DNA of 64,000 nucleotides, taken from contig JAHJAA010000030.1 of NCBI GenBank assembly GCA_018814305.1, positions 1 through 64,000 on the forward strand, in the 5' to 3' direction. Within the stretch, counting starts at the first letter, position 1; the number at the start of each line of letters is the position of its first letter. Position numbers and translations under genes: made by a program. Shown here piece after piece: positions 48,898 to 60,080 of this stretch. The stretch is from Pseudomonadota bacterium. GTDB lineage: Bacteria > Desulfobacterota > Desulfobulbia > Desulfobulbales > JAGXFP01. A model generated the notes under the pieces. That model saw nothing but the letters and a program-made list of their open reading frames with translations. It did not search any database and had not been told where the DNA came from.

Positions 48898-49167
48898 TTA
48901 CTTTCTGATTCCCAAGGCCTGAATCAGGGTACGATACCGTTCGATATCCTTCTCTTTAAGATACTTCAAAAGGCTTCGTCGCTGACCGACCAGAGTCAAC
49001 AGACCACGACGAGAATGATGATCTTTCTTGTGATTTTTGAAATGCTCGGTCAAATAGGTAATCCGATTACTGAGCAGGGCAACCTGAACCTCAGGAGATC
49101 CGGTATCCTTTTCATGTTTGCCGAACTGTTTGATGATTTCACTTTTATCTTCTGCGTTAAGACTCAC
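48898..49167 (-). CDS. rpsO: 30S ribosomal protein S15
   Basis: [57 protein letters not shown]. Confidence 0.98.
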   Translation of the reverse strand: MSLNAEDKSEIIKQFGKHEKDTGSPEVQVALLSNRITYLTEHFKNHKKDHHSRRGLLTLVGQRRSLLKYLKEKDIERYRTLIQALGIRK

Positions 49168-49351
49168 AACACTCCCTCCATAATAGAGTTAAAATTCAGG
49201 GAATCATAGTCACATCAACCATCGACCCCTACTGGTGTTCAATTTTTAAAAAACCAGAACTGCTCTCCTTGGCAGGTTCCCCCCCAAGTCTCACGGATCC
49301 AAAAATGGACCGCACGTAGAAACACGCTGTCGTCTGGAATAATGGCATATT

Positions 49352-50137
49352 TCATACCTTTGCTGAAGAGGAATTAATTTTCATCAAGACCTCCTCAACG
49401 GAACGTCTCTGACTTAATAAAACAGCACGAGCAGACGGTACATCGGAAAGGGCTTCTCCGGCTACGGCCTCATCAACCGAGAAGAAACCACTCCTGGTTC
49501 GCCTCAGACTGTTCAGATGAGCTCCACACCCCAAGGCCGTCCCAAGATCAGCTGCCAGAGTCCTGATATAGGTACCCTTGCCGCACCGCACTCTGATCGT
49601 AAACCAGGTAGGTCCCAAGTCGATACATTCCAACCCATAAATAACAACGGGCCGGGGCTGGCGTTCAATTTCAATGCCCTTTCTGGCATAATAATATAGG
49701 GGCTTGCCGCCATGTTTTAAGGCTGAATACAGTGGAGGGGTCTGTGCAATCTCTCCCACGAATCCAGCCAGACAGGTCTCAATGGTTTCCCTGGAAAATT
49801 GCTCGACCGGACGCGTTGCGGTAACCCGTCCTTCCGTATCCTGGGTGTCGGTCTCGACTCCAAGAGAAACAGTGGCCTCATACTCCTTGGGGCCTCCCAT
49901 CAAACTCGAAATCAATTTGGTGGCCGGGCGACCGGCACAGATTACCAGCAAGCCCGAGGCAAAAGGATCAAGGGTTCCAGCATGACCGGTCTTTTTGATC
50001 CCAATCGCACGACGAACCAATTGAACCATTCGGAAGGAACTCGGCCCAACCGGTTTATCCACCAGATACACTCCAATTTCAGGAATATCCTGAGGGAGAG
50101 GTATTTCGGTAATCATCGCCTCTATTACAGGGATCAA
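49352..50137 (-). CDS. truB: tRNA pseudouridine(55) synthase
   Basis: KTGHAGTLDPFASGLLVICAGRPATKL; GKGTYIRTLAADLG. Confidence 0.96.
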   Translation of the reverse strand: MIPVIEAMITEIPLPQDIPEIGVYLVDKPVGPSSFRMVQLVRRAIGIKKTGHAGTLDPFASGLLVICAGRPATKLISSLMGGPKEYEATVSLGVETDTQDTEGRVTATRPVEQFSRETIETCLAGFVGEIAQTPPLYSALKHGGKPLYYYARKGIEIERQPRPVVIYGLECIDLGPTWFTIRVRCGKGTYIRTLAADLGTALGCGAHLNSLRRTRSGFFSVDEAVAGEALSDVPSARAVLLSQRRSVEEVLMKINSSSAKV

Positions 50138-51108
50138 TTGCCAACCAGTACCTGCAAAGAAGCCAGTACTTTCTCCCTGACATCAGCGGTATCCATCCCC
50201 CGCATTTTAAAACCGGCGGCATTTCGGTGACCGCCACCACCGAATGAAGCGGCCAGTTGGGCCACATCATAATCATTTCCTTTAGAGCGCAGACTGACGG
50301 AGACGATTCCTTCGCGGTTTTCCTTAATAAAGGCGGCAACCTTCACTGAGGATAACGACCTGGGATAATTAATAAAATTTTCAGTATCAGCCGGCACCGT
50401 ATCGGTCTCGGCAAACATCTCCCGAGTCGCCCTGATCAAGGCGATTTGCTGATTCCCATGGATCTCCATGGAATCAAGGACCAGTTTTAACAATTGCAGC
50501 CGATTGAAGGTGAAATTGTCAAAGAGTTTCCCGGCCACCTCAGCCGGTTTCACCCCTATACCGATCAATTCAGCAGCAACCCGGAAGGTATCCGCCGTGG
50601 TTGATGAGTATTTGAAAGATCCCGTATCCGAGACAATGGCCGTATAGAGACAATAGGCGGCATCATAGGTAATCTCAACTCCCATCGCCCGAGCCAGATC
50701 AAAAATCATCTCTCCGGTAGAGGCCCGTTTGGGATCCACCCAATGCAGGTCCCCGAACGTTTTATGACCAGCATGGTGATCAATCATGATAAAAGGATGA
50801 ACCTTCAGCAACTGATCAGCAGCCCCTCCCAACCGAAACTGGTCACCACAGTCTACCGAAACCGCGCAATCAAAACGGGTCGCTCCAGGTAGAGCGAGTT
50901 CCAGAAGGTCACAGTCAGGAAGAAAGTCATAAAGATGACTTACCTTCTCTTCGCCATACAGAAAAACCTTCTTACCCATTTTTCGCAAAATGATGCCCAA
51001 GGCGAGTTGAGATCCAATCGCGTCACCATCAGGATAGATATGAGTCGCCACCAAAATCCTCTCGGCGCTTACCAATGTCCGAATTACCTCAGGGGGTATC
51101 ATCGTCAT
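50134..51108 (-). CDS. nrnA: DHH-family oligoribonuclease/PAP phosphatase NrnA
   Basis: ATHIYPDGDAIGSQLAL; MIDHHAGHKTFGD; GGGGHRNAAGF. Confidence 0.92.
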   Translation of the reverse strand: MTMIPPEVIRTLVSAERILVATHIYPDGDAIGSQLALGIILRKMGKKVFLYGEEKVSHLYDFLPDCDLLELALPGATRFDCAVSVDCGDQFRLGGAADQLLKVHPFIMIDHHAGHKTFGDLHWVDPKRASTGEMIFDLARAMGVEITYDAAYCLYTAIVSDTGSFKYSSTTADTFRVAAELIGIGVKPAEVAGKLFDNFTFNRLQLLKLVLDSMEIHGNQQIALIRATREMFAETDTVPADTENFINYPRSLSSVKVAAFIKENREGIVSVSLRSKGNDYDVAQLAASFGGGGHRNAAGFKMRGMDTADVREKVLASLQVLVGN

Positions 51109-51496
51109 GATCTCGGGCTATCTCCCTGAAAATCTGAGACATCTCAGCCTGGTGCTCAATACTCGAATCGTAACGAAAATCAAGATCCGGAACATAACGC
51201 ATGCCAAGCTCTCTGGCCAGATGACTCCGAATGAAACCCTTAGCGCTGTTAAGCCCTTCCGCCACCGAGGCCGGGTCTTGGGTCGCATTGGAAAATAAGA
51301 CCCGGGCCTGTCTGAGATCAGGACTCACCGAGACATTGGTAATGGTTGTCTGATACACCCGAGGATCCTTGATCTTACGGATGAGAAGCATGGCGATCTC
51401 TTCACGGACATAATCAGCTACCCTGGCCGGGCGCCGTCTTTCACCCCGATCCAGCTCAGGCAGCGCAAATTTGGAACGGGATTTTCGTGGCGACAT
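51089..51496 (-). CDS. rbfA: Ribosome-binding factor A
   Basis: RVADYVREEIAMLLIRKIKDPRV; position after infB. Confidence 0.94.
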   Translation of the reverse strand: MSPRKSRSKFALPELDRGERRRPARVADYVREEIAMLLIRKIKDPRVYQTTITNVSVSPDLRQARVLFSNATQDPASVAEGLNSAKGFIRSHLARELGMRYVPDLDFRYDSSIEHQAEMSQIFREIARDHDDDTP

Positions 51497-51498
51497 AA

Positions 51499-54285
51499 TT
51501 ACAGTACTCCGGCAACCTCTTCCATGACAAAGACCTCAAGCACATCACCGATCTTGATATCATTATAATTCTCGACGCCGATCCCGCACTCAAAGCCGGT
51601 GGCGACCTCCTTTACATCATCCTTGAATCGACGAAGCGATGCAAGTTTTCCGGTAAAAAGAACCACTCCATTCCGAACTACTCTAAGCTTGGCGCTCCGC
51701 TCAATCCGTCCCTCAACCACATAACAACCGGCAATGGTTCCGGCCTTGGGATGATGAAAGATATCTCGGACTTCAGCAGCACCGATACTCTGTTCACGAA
51801 AGGTCGGCTCAAGAAGCCCGGTCATCGCCTTCTCAATATCATCAAGGGCATGATATATGACATCATAAAAACGAATATCAACAGTCTCAGTCTTAGCCAA
51901 TTCCCTGGCCTTGGCATCAGGGCGAACATTAAATCCGAAGATTAACGCATCTGAGGCCGAAGCCAAAAGGATATCTGACTCGACAATAGCACCGGTACCC
52001 TGATGGAGAATCCTTACCTTGACTTCATCGGTGCTCAAATTTTCGATGGCCGTTCGGAAGGCCTCCAGGGTGCCCTGAACATCAGATCTGAGCAGAACCC
52101 GCAGTTCCTTACTCTCCCCCTCTTCCAGATGAGAGAACAGATTCTCCAGCGAAATTTTGGTGGTTGTGGCCAGTTCAGACTCCCGGGTCTTCATCTGCCG
52201 CTGACTACTGATGTTCTTGGCCGTCTTCTCATCGGGAACCACGATAAATTCATCGCCGGCCCGAGGCACCCCACTCAGCCCGTGGACCTCAACCGGGGTA
52301 GCGGGCGTCGCCTCTTGAATGATCTCGCCCTTGTCATTATGCATGGACCGTACCCGACCGTAATGCTCTCCAACCACAAAGGAATCACCGACTCGCAAGG
52401 TTCCATGCTGGACCAAAATCGTGGCAACCGGCCCTCGCCCCTTATGGAGTTGGGCCTCAACGACCCAGCCTTTTGCCTTCCGATTGGGATTGGATTTCAA
52501 CTCGAGTATTTCCGCCTGAAGCAGAATCTGTTCGAGCAGCTCCTCAATTCCCAAATTCTGTTTGGCCGATGTTTCACAAAAGATGGTCTGTCCACCCCAT
52601 TCTTCAGGAGTCAAGTCAAATTCAGCAAGCTCCGCTTTAACCCGATCGGAGTTGGCATCAGGCTTATCAATCTTGTTAATAGCAACCACGATAGGAACTC
52701 CAGCAGCCCGGGCGTGATTAATGGCCTCACGAGTTTGATCCATAACCCCATCATCAGCCGCCACCACCAGCACCACCACGTCGGTAACTTTAGCTCCCCG
52801 AGAACGCATCTCGGTAAAAGCGGCATGTCCCGGTGTATCGAGAAAAACCACGTCCCCCTTAGCAGAACGGACAAAATGGGCCCCGATATGCTGAGTAATC
52901 CCACCGGCTTCGCCCGCAGCAACATCGGTTGCCCTGATGGCATCGAGAATTGAAGTTTTACCGTGATCAACATGCCCCATAACCGTAACAACCGGTGGTC
53001 GTGAAACTTCTTCGCCACCACTATAGGACTCTTCCAGATTGATAACAGTTTGCTCCTCGGTCTCTCCCTGCTCAACTTCATAGCCGAACTCGGCCGCAAC
53101 CAGGGTTGCAGTTTCCACATCCAGAGCCTGATTCAGGGTGGCCATAACGCCGAGATTAATTAGAACGGCAATTAACTCACTGCCCTTAACCCCCATGCGA
53201 TGGGACAAATCACCAACCGAAATCGTTTCAAACACCTTGATTCGCTTCTTGATCGCCTTGGTTTCAGCAATAAGCTCACCATGCATCTTGGACTTTTTCG
53301 AGCCACCACGACGGACCCGGCCCATTCGGACATTTGAGGAAAGTCGTCCGCCAAAGGCTCCGACATCTTCCATATCAACATCCACCTGTCCCTTACGTTT
53401 GGCCACTTTTTTGGTCCGATCACGTACTGCCGGGTCATTGGTAAATTTCACATACCGCTTGCCTTTCTTACCCTTACCGGCATCGCCACTCTCATCAACG
53501 GAAACTTTGTCTTCACTTTTGGCCGCTTTGACCGGAGGCACCTTCCCCTTTTTTTCGATCTTCTTCGGCCGAGCAATTTTGGGTTCCTCAACCGGTAAAA
53601 TTATGGCACCTCTCTTAATAACCTTGGCGATACCCGGGCGGCTCCGAACGACCTCATGACGGGGAGAAACCACGACTGCCTCGACTGCCGGCGGTTCTGC
53701 TGCAAGGGGTTCTTGCACACCAGTCTCAGCCGTTTCAATTTTGACTTCGGGCTCCCGATCACTTTCCTGATCTATCAATTCTTCAGGAGAGGATTCAACA
53801 GAAGGCTCCCCCCCCCTTTTTTCTTCAACTGCTCCTTGGGTTGGTCCTTCGGATACAGCAACAGCAGGAAGAGCATCGCTGACCGTTGTTTGCTCAAGCT
53901 CAGATATGATAGGTTCTTCAGCGAGAGTCTCGCCGGAGGCAATATCTGATGCATCAAATATTGCCTCGGATTTTATCTCGGTTGCTCCCCCTTCATCTTC
54001 ATCCATGGGCTCGGCACCGTCATCGATCTCTTCACCGCTATCGGAAACAACTTTCTTTACCCTTCTCCGAATAATCGTCGTTCTTCCCTTGGACTGAATC
54101 CTGGTCCGTTCAGTAGTAGTTTCAATCAACCCCAATCTCCTGCGGACTTCATCCGCCATATCCTCATCCATGGATGAACTGTGCGATGAAACATCGTAGC
54201 CCATTTCGACGAGTTTGGCGGTCAGCTCCTTGCTGTCAATGCCGGCCTCTTTCGCCAATGTATATACTCTGACCTTATTAGCCAT
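51499..54285 (-). CDS. infB: Translation initiation factor IF-2
   Basis: [58 protein letters not shown]-terminal IF2N. Confidence 0.98.
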   Translation of the reverse strand: MANKVRVYTLAKEAGIDSKELTAKLVEMGYDVSSHSSSMDEDMADEVRRRLGLIETTTERTRIQSKGRTTIIRRRVKKVVSDSGEEIDDGAEPMDEDEGGATEIKSEAIFDASDIASGETLAEEPIISELEQTTVSDALPAVAVSEGPTQGAVEEKRGGEPSVESSPEELIDQESDREPEVKIETAETGVQEPLAAEPPAVEAVVVSPRHEVVRSRPGIAKVIKRGAIILPVEEPKIARPKKIEKKGKVPPVKAAKSEDKVSVDESGDAGKGKKGKRYVKFTNDPAVRDRTKKVAKRKGQVDVDMEDVGAFGGRLSSNVRMGRVRRGGSKKSKMHGELIAETKAIKKRIKVFETISVGDLSHRMGVKGSELIAVLINLGVMATLNQALDVETATLVAAEFGYEVEQGETEEQTVINLEESYSGGEEVSRPPVVTVMGHVDHGKTSILDAIRATDVAAGEAGGITQHIGAHFVRSAKGDVVFLDTPGHAAFTEMRSRGAKVTDVVVLVVAADDGVMDQTREAINHARAAGVPIVVAINKIDKPDANSDRVKAELAEFDLTPEEWGGQTIFCETSAKQNLGIEELLEQILLQAEILELKSNPNRKAKGWVVEAQLHKGRGPVATILVQHGTLRVGDSFVVGEHYGRVRSMHNDKGEIIQEATPATPVEVHGLSGVPRAGDEFIVVPDEKTAKNISSQRQMKTRESELATTTKISLENLFSHLEEGESKELRVLLRSDVQGTLEAFRTAIENLSTDEVKVRILHQGTGAIVESDILLASASDALIFGFNVRPDAKARELAKTETVDIRFYDVIYHALDDIEKAMTGLLEPTFREQSIGAAEVRDIFHHPKAGTIAGCYVVEGRIERSAKLRVVRNGVVLFTGKLASLRRFKDDVKEVATGFECGIGVENYNDIKIGDVLEVFVMEEVAGVL

Positions 54286-54404
54286 TATCAACTCCCGGTA
54301 AAAACCAATTCAATCCTTGATGGCTTCAAAATACTCAATCCACATCGATCCAAAAACCGACATTCTATCAAAAAAACAAAGTGCTAATCGTGGTTTGTAA
54401 ATGT

Positions 54405-54686
54405 TCAACGTGTAACCGTCAATCCTTCAATCCCACTTAAATCCAGTAAATCCCTGCGTAATGCGCGTTTAACTTTTTTTGTATTCTTCAACAGCCGGTT
54501 CAAACATCCCTGCTCCCGACAACAGTAGACTCCCCTGCCGGGCAGAATCTTCCGATCATCATGACAGAGTCTCGCATCAATAACAGCAAAACGGTACAAC
54601 TCACCCCGAGTATCCTTTTTTCCACATCCGAGGCAGGTGCGGAGGGTTCCGACGTGACCGTCATCCTTATTTTTTGTCGTCACCAT
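54405..54686 (-). CDS. ylxR: YlxR (DUF448) family protein
   Basis: LRTCLGCGKKDTRGELYRFAV; PGRGVYCCREQGCLNRLLK; between nusA and infB. Confidence 0.88.
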   Translation of the reverse strand: MVTTKNKDDGHVGTLRTCLGCGKKDTRGELYRFAVIDARLCHDDRKILPGRGVYCCREQGCLNRLLKNTKKVKRALRRDLLDLSGIEGLTVTR

Positions 54687-55989
54687 CAACGGAATCAGTC
54701 GCCTCAGATATTGGGTCACTCGAACCCACTGGTTCCTCATCAGAACTGGGAACCGGGTTCACATCTCCGGCCGCATCGATCAGCGATTGGGCAACACTTT
54801 CTTCGGCAACACCGGCGACCTCAGAGATCTCAGCAACGGAGGCATCGGCAAGCTCAACTGCCGAGGTTACTCCAGCATCATAAAGGGAGTCGGCGAGCTT
54901 ATCATCAACACCATCAACGGCAAGAAGAGATTGGTACCCTTCTTCAATCAATTTAGCGTATTTCTGTTCACTCTTGACGTCAATATTCCAGCCAAGTAAT
55001 TTCGAGGCCAATCTCACATTCTGACCCTGCCTACCAATGGCAAGAGACAATTGATCATCTGGTGCTACCACCAACAACGTCCTGCGCTCCTCATCAACTA
55101 CAACCAGTGAAACCTGGGCTGGAGCCAAAGCATTAGAGACAAATCGGGCTGGGTCCGGACTCCAGGGAACAATATCAATCTTTTCACCCTGCAGCTCTTG
55201 AACCACATTCTGAACCCGCGACCCTTTCATACCGACACAAGCGCCAACCGGATCGACATCTGATTCGGATGAAGCAACAGCAATTTTGGCCCTTGACCCC
55301 GGTTCACGGCATACACCCATGATTTTAACAACACCTTCGGCGATCTCTGGAACCTCTTCGGTAAACAACTGGGCCAAAAAACGGTCATCTGTCCGACTCA
55401 GGATGAGCTGGGCATCGCGGGTATCTTGTTTCACTTCAAGGAGATAGGCCCTAATCCGGTCACCCTGGCGATATGACCGTCTGGACATCTGTTGGCTGCC
55501 AGGGAGCAGGGCATCTGTCCTACCCAAGTTGACAACTATATTCCCCCGTTCAAACCGTTGGACAATACCATTAATAATCTCACCCTGACGATCCTTATAC
55601 ATCTCATAAATGACATCACTTTCCGCATCCTTCATGCGCTGGATAATAACCTGTTTAGCAGACTGGGCAGCAATTCGGCCCAACTCAGAAACATTTTCCA
55701 TTTTACTGCCGATATCATCACCCATTTCAACTTCAGGATCAAGCAACTGTGCTTCTTCCATGGATATTTCGGTCTGTTCATCCTCGACCTTTTCCACCAC
55801 GGTGCGAAACTGAAATAATTCAATCTCGCCAAGCTCATCATTAAACTGAACTTCTAGATCACGACGTTGACCAAATTTCTTTTTGGCGGCCTGCTTCACC
55901 GCCTCCTCTAAACCATTAATCAGCAACTCACGGTCGATACCCTTGTCCCTGCTGATCTGGTCAATAATTCTGCTTAATTCTGACAACAT
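54667..55989 (-). CDS. nusA: Transcription termination/antitermination protein NusA
   Basis: 440 aa; GACVGMKGSRVQNVVQELQGEKIDIVPWSPDPARFVSNALAPA; KH domains. Confidence 0.97.
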   Translation of the reverse strand: MLSELSRIIDQISRDKGIDRELLINGLEEAVKQAAKKKFGQRRDLEVQFNDELGEIELFQFRTVVEKVEDEQTEISMEEAQLLDPEVEMGDDIGSKMENVSELGRIAAQSAKQVIIQRMKDAESDVIYEMYKDRQGEIINGIVQRFERGNIVVNLGRTDALLPGSQQMSRRSYRQGDRIRAYLLEVKQDTRDAQLILSRTDDRFLAQLFTEEVPEIAEGVVKIMGVCREPGSRAKIAVASSESDVDPVGACVGMKGSRVQNVVQELQGEKIDIVPWSPDPARFVSNALAPAQVSLVVVDEERRTLLVVAPDDQLSLAIGRQGQNVRLASKLLGWNIDVKSEQKYAKLIEEGYQSLLAVDGVDDKLADSLYDAGVTSAVELADASVAEISEVAGVAEESVAQSLIDAAGDVNPVPSSDEEPVGSSDPISEATDSVDGDDKK

Positions 55990-56110
55990 AGGTTTTTCTC
56001 CACAAGCACTATTGCTCTTTAGAAGGCCTAAATCCTACCGGTTCTCGCAATCAAGGGGGAGCCGGGTGAATGGCAAGGGCTCTTAGTCGTTCTCTTTGAT
56101 GGAATGTAGC

Positions 56111-56581
56111 CTAAAACTCGATGACGAGTCGGGCTTTACGAATCCGATCACGGGGAATATCAACCCGATTTCCTTCAACTTCCAGATGTATACCGGCTTC
56201 ATCAACGCCAATAATATTTCCAATTATTTCTTCAGCTGGATCATTAATTCCAAGACCAACCGGCTTTCCCAAATACCGTAAAAAATCACGATCGGTCACT
56301 AACGGCCGATCAAGTCCCGGCGAGGAGACCTCCAAAAAATAGGCAGGTTCGACAAGATCTTCAACATCAAGGAGATGGCTAACCTCTCTACTCACCTTGG
56401 CACAGTCATCAACCCCTATACCGCTGGGTTGGTAAATCACAACCCGAAGGATGAGTCCGTGTTGTTCACGACGTAAAACGACTTCGACCAGTTCATAGCC
56501 CAAGTCGGATACCACCGGTTCAATAAGCGTGAAGACCTCACCAGCGATTCGGTCGTAATATTCACCACCACTTTTTTTCAT
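56111..56581 (-). CDS. rimP: Ribosome maturation factor RimP
   Basis: LGYELVEVVLRREQHGLILRVVIYQPSGIGVDDCAKVSREVSHLLD; VSSPGLDRPL. Start at MKKSGGEYYDR; a terminator lies in the extended ORF. Confidence 0.94.
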   Translation of the reverse strand: MKKSGGEYYDRIAGEVFTLIEPVVSDLGYELVEVVLRREQHGLILRVVIYQPSGIGVDDCAKVSREVSHLLDVEDLVEPAYFLEVSSPGLDRPLVTDRDFLRYLGKPVGLGINDPAEEIIGNIIGVDEAGIHLEVEGNRVDIPRDRIRKARLVIEF

Positions 56582-56600
56582 AAACCAACCGAATAAATAT

Positions 56601-56627
56601 AAAAAAAAAAGCGGGCTGACGGCCCAC
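56601..56627 (-). terminator. Rho-independent terminator downstream of tRNA-Gly
   Basis: Minus strand gtgggccgtcagcccgc followed by a 10-nt T-run. Confidence 0.75.
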
Positions 56628-56744
56628 TTTTCTGAAGCAGAAAAGATTTTCAAAAAAACAAAAAAACCTACAGGAAGCCATCCTCAGGTACAATTCCCTG
56701 CCCCCGGAACATACGCTTCATGTGAGGCGTCGACAAACATGCTC

Positions 56745-56820
56745 TGGAGCGGGCAACGAGATTCGAACTCGCGACACCAAGCTTGGGAAGCTTGTACTCT
56801 ACCAACTGAGCTATGCCCGC
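56745..56820 (-). tRNA. tRNA-Gly (anticodon CCC), 3' CCA encoded
   Basis: Minus strand GCGGGCATAGCTCAGTTGGTAGAGTACAAGCTTCCCAAGCTTGGTGTCGCGAGTTCGAATCTCGTTGCCCGCTCCA folds as a cloverleaf; loop TTCCCAA. Confidence 0.95.
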
Positions 56821-56992
56821 ATGAATTAGTGACTATACAGAATTATTCATTCATGTCAAGATTTCTCGGGAAACTCCCCCGAATAATGACTATCACGTGA
56901 TGATAAATTGGCCCGACTTTACCAGCCCTCGCACCCCGAAATGACCCACGAGACCGATAGTTAAAACCGTAAGAGAAAAGCGGTGGAGGACT

Positions 56993-58414
56993 TTACCGGA
57001 TAGTGGCTACAGCTTGCTGCGCCAACTCAACCAAGGAAGCAGGAGCAACACCCATGACGATGATAACCGCCACCAGCACCACCCCGAGAGCCTTGACCAT
57101 AAAACTCACCGGCAGGACATCATCCCTTTCCGGATCAGTGCAGTAAGCAACCCGAACAACTGACAGATAATAAAATATAGAAATAGCCGTATTAATCGCC
57201 GCTAAAATAACCAGAACCAGATAACCCTGCTTCAATGCTCCAGCCAATAACATAAATTTACCCATAAAACCGACAAACGGCGGTATCCCAGCCAAGGAAA
57301 ACATCCCTACGCCCAGAACAATCGCCAGAAGTGGCGCTCGACGGTAAAGTCCGCTCAAGTCATCAATCTGCAGATTTCCACCGTCCGTTGAGACGTTACA
57401 GATCACCAGAAAGCAGGCCAGATTCATAATCAAATAACCGGCAATATAATAAATTGCCGTGGCAAAACCGCTATCCTTCAAGACGACGATTCCAAGCATT
57501 ACATAGCCGGCATGGGCAATTCCCGAAAAACCGAGCAGTCGTTTGAGATCCTTCTGAACCAAGGCGAGGAGGTTCCCATAAAACATCGAGGCCACCGCCA
57601 ATCCGCCCAGAAGAAGTCCGGCGCTCTGATCCTCAGGAACAAGAAAAGAAGCGATCCTGATCAGAAGAGCGATCGCAGCAAGCTTTGGTACTGAGGCGAT
57701 AAAAGCGGACGTTTCATTGGCTGCTCCTTGATACACGTCGGGCAGCCAGAAGTGGAAGGGGAACAGGCCAAGCTTAAAGAAAAAACCGGCCAGGACCATC
57801 ATGATGGCGACCAGAGCCGCTGGCTGGCTCCCAATATTATGAAGCTTTGGCAATAATTCCGCCAGAACAGTTGTCCCGGTAAGGCCAAAAAGATAGCTCA
57901 TCCCGAACAACATAACCCCGGTGGCCATCACTCCATAGAGGATATATTTTGAGGCCGCCTCCATCTGAATTCGAAGGGCATTGCGGTCATCCCGCATGGG
58001 AACCAGCAGATACAGGGCAAAAGATGAAAGTTCCAGCGCGACGAACAGTGAGAGGAGTTCAACGCAGCTAACTACCATCATCAATCCAAGTCCACTCAAG
58101 AGTAAGAACAGATAGTATTCAGGCTTGATCCGCTCTGGGACATCACGGAGATCACGATTCATAAGCACCACAACCCCGAGGCCAAAGGCAACGAGGACTT
58201 TAAACAGCTGAGAAAAAAGATCGATCCGATAGACCCCTTGAAAAAGGTCCCCATGGAGAAAAAATGTCGCTGAGGTTAAGGCTATATTTCCCACGACGAT
58301 CAGTGCCGCCCAAAACCTGGCGGTTCTGCCGTTACCATCAGCCAGAGCAACAAAAAAAAGAACAAGACTCCCGAAGAGGACCCATAACTCAGGTGCAAAT
58401 AACATAAATTTCAT
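56993..58414 (-). CDS. nuoN: NADH-quinone oxidoreductase subunit N
   Basis: 473 aa polytopic; PFHFWLPDVYQGAANETSAFIASVPKLA; DLKRLLGFSGIAHAGYVMLG. Confidence 0.95.
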   Translation of the reverse strand: MKFMLFAPELWVLFGSLVLFFVALADGNGRTARFWAALIVVGNIALTSATFFLHGDLFQGVYRIDLFSQLFKVLVAFGLGVVVLMNRDLRDVPERIKPEYYLFLLLSGLGLMMVVSCVELLSLFVALELSSFALYLLVPMRDDRNALRIQMEAASKYILYGVMATGVMLFGMSYLFGLTGTTVLAELLPKLHNIGSQPAALVAIMMVLAGFFFKLGLFPFHFWLPDVYQGAANETSAFIASVPKLAAIALLIRIASFLVPEDQSAGLLLGGLAVASMFYGNLLALVQKDLKRLLGFSGIAHAGYVMLGIVVLKDSGFATAIYYIAGYLIMNLACFLVICNVSTDGGNLQIDDLSGLYRRAPLLAIVLGVGMFSLAGIPPFVGFMGKFMLLAGALKQGYLVLVILAAINTAISIFYYLSVVRVAYCTDPERDDVLPVSFMVKALGVVLVAVIIVMGVAPASLVELAQQAVATIR

Positions 58415-58531
58415 TTTTCAACCTATGTTTCACGTTGACCATCGGTTTCTGACTAACGTATCCCCAAACGGAATACGTTTATTCCCTTACCAAGGGAGAT
58501 ACTGCAACGAACAAAAGATCCCCACCCGAAA

Positions 58532-60058
58532 TCAGGGAATCAAGATCTTTGACATGGCCATGGCGGATCCGCTGGCCCCCTGAACCTGCTCCAACAAATG
58601 GGCCACACTGCTGTGCATTACATTCATAAACGGCTCAGGCGACAATCCGATCCAAAAAACAAAAACCAGCAAAGGAGCCAGAGTGACAATCTCTCGAAGA
58701 TTGAGATCAAGCAATCCGCTCTGGTCGGGATTATGAACTCCACCCCACACCACCTTCTGCAACATGCGCAACATATAAGCAGCTGCCAAGACGGCCCCTG
58801 GAATGGCGCAGGCAGCAATCACTTTCGACCTGGTAAATCCACCAACCAAGATGAGAAACTCACCAACAAAGGAATTCGTCCCGGGAAAGGCCAAGGATGA
58901 TAATGAGAAAAAGGCCAGAAAGGTTACATACCAGGGCATAAACCGACCGAGGCCAGCGGCGTCAGCCAACTCACGACTATGGGTCCTTTCATAGATCATC
59001 CCCACACAAAAGAACAGGGCACCAGTAGTGATCCCATGGTTAATCATTTGGAGAATGGCGCCTTCGATCCCATCCTTGTTCAGCACAAAGATCCCCAGAG
59101 TCACAAAACCCATATGGCCGACACTTGAGTATGCAATCAATTTCTTCATGTCCTTCTGGGCCAGGGCGGTAAAACCACCGTAGAGGATCCCGACAACCGA
59201 CAGCCAGAGCACGTAAGGCATGAAAAGTAAAGTGGCCTCAGGGGTAATGGGCAGACAGAACCTCAGAAAGCCATAGGTTCCCATCTTCAACAGAACACTG
59301 GCCAAGATAACGCTACCGGCGGTGGGAGCCTCCACATGGGCGGCAGGTAACCAGGTATGGAAGGGGAACATGGGAACCTTGATGGCAAAGGCCACAAAAA
59401 AGGCCAGGAATACCCAGAACTGGAAAAGCGGTGAATACCCATGCCCCATCATCATGGGAATACTGAAGGTACCTACTTCAAGATAGAGGGAGATAATGGC
59501 CACCAACAACATGACCGACCCAGCCAGGGTATAAAGAAAAAACTTGGTTGAGGCATAGGTCTTACGCGGCCCTCCCCAGATGGCGATCATCAGATACATG
59601 GGGATCAGCATCGCCTCCCACAGGACATAAAAAAGGACAAAATCCAAGGCCACAAAGACCCCGATCATGGAGGTTTCCATGAGCAGAAGGCAGATCATGA
59701 ACTCCCGAACCCTTTTATCGATGTAACGCCAGGAACCAAGGACACAGAGCGGCATGATAAGTGTCGTCATTAAAACCAACAGAAGACTGATCCCATCAAC
59801 ACCCAGGGTATAATTAATATTGAGCGAAGGGATCCAGGGATGGTTTTCAGCGAATTGATACAGCGGAGTGGATAGATCAAAGCCGAAATAGAGCGGCAGA
59901 GAAATGATAGCCGTTGCCACAGTCACGAATAAGCTCCAAAGTTTAGCAAATATGGGGCTGTCCGAAACCAGCAGAACCAAGGCACCGACCAGTGGAACAA
60001 AGATCAACAGGCTCAGAAACGGAACAACACCTGTATTCATTATGAGAAATTCTTCCAT
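58532..60058 (-). CDS. nuoM: NADH-quinone oxidoreductase subunit M
   Basis: FPFHTWLPAAHVEAPTAGSVILASVLLKMGTYGFLRF; DMKKLIAYSSVGHMGFVTLG. Confidence 0.96.
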   Translation of the reverse strand: MEEFLIMNTGVVPFLSLLIFVPLVGALVLLVSDSPIFAKLWSLFVTVATAIISLPLYFGFDLSTPLYQFAENHPWIPSLNINYTLGVDGISLLLVLMTTLIMPLCVLGSWRYIDKRVREFMICLLLMETSMIGVFVALDFVLFYVLWEAMLIPMYLMIAIWGGPRKTYASTKFFLYTLAGSVMLLVAIISLYLEVGTFSIPMMMGHGYSPLFQFWVFLAFFVAFAIKVPMFPFHTWLPAAHVEAPTAGSVILASVLLKMGTYGFLRFCLPITPEATLLFMPYVLWLSVVGILYGGFTALAQKDMKKLIAYSSVGHMGFVTLGIFVLNKDGIEGAILQMINHGITTGALFFCVGMIYERTHSRELADAAGLGRFMPWYVTFLAFFSLSSLAFPGTNSFVGEFLILVGGFTRSKVIAACAIPGAVLAAAYMLRMLQKVVWGGVHNPDQSGLLDLNLREIVTLAPLLVFVFWIGLSPEPFMNVMHSSVAHLLEQVQGASGSAMAMSKILIP

Positions 60059-60080
60059 TCCAATTCCCCTGTCGATAATC

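Noticed and set aside
56582-56653. Extended rimP start (MKIFSASEKWAVSPLFFLYLFGWF)
   Set aside because: Encoded by a rho-independent terminator and its T-run; MKKSGGEYYDR at 56581 is the likelier start.
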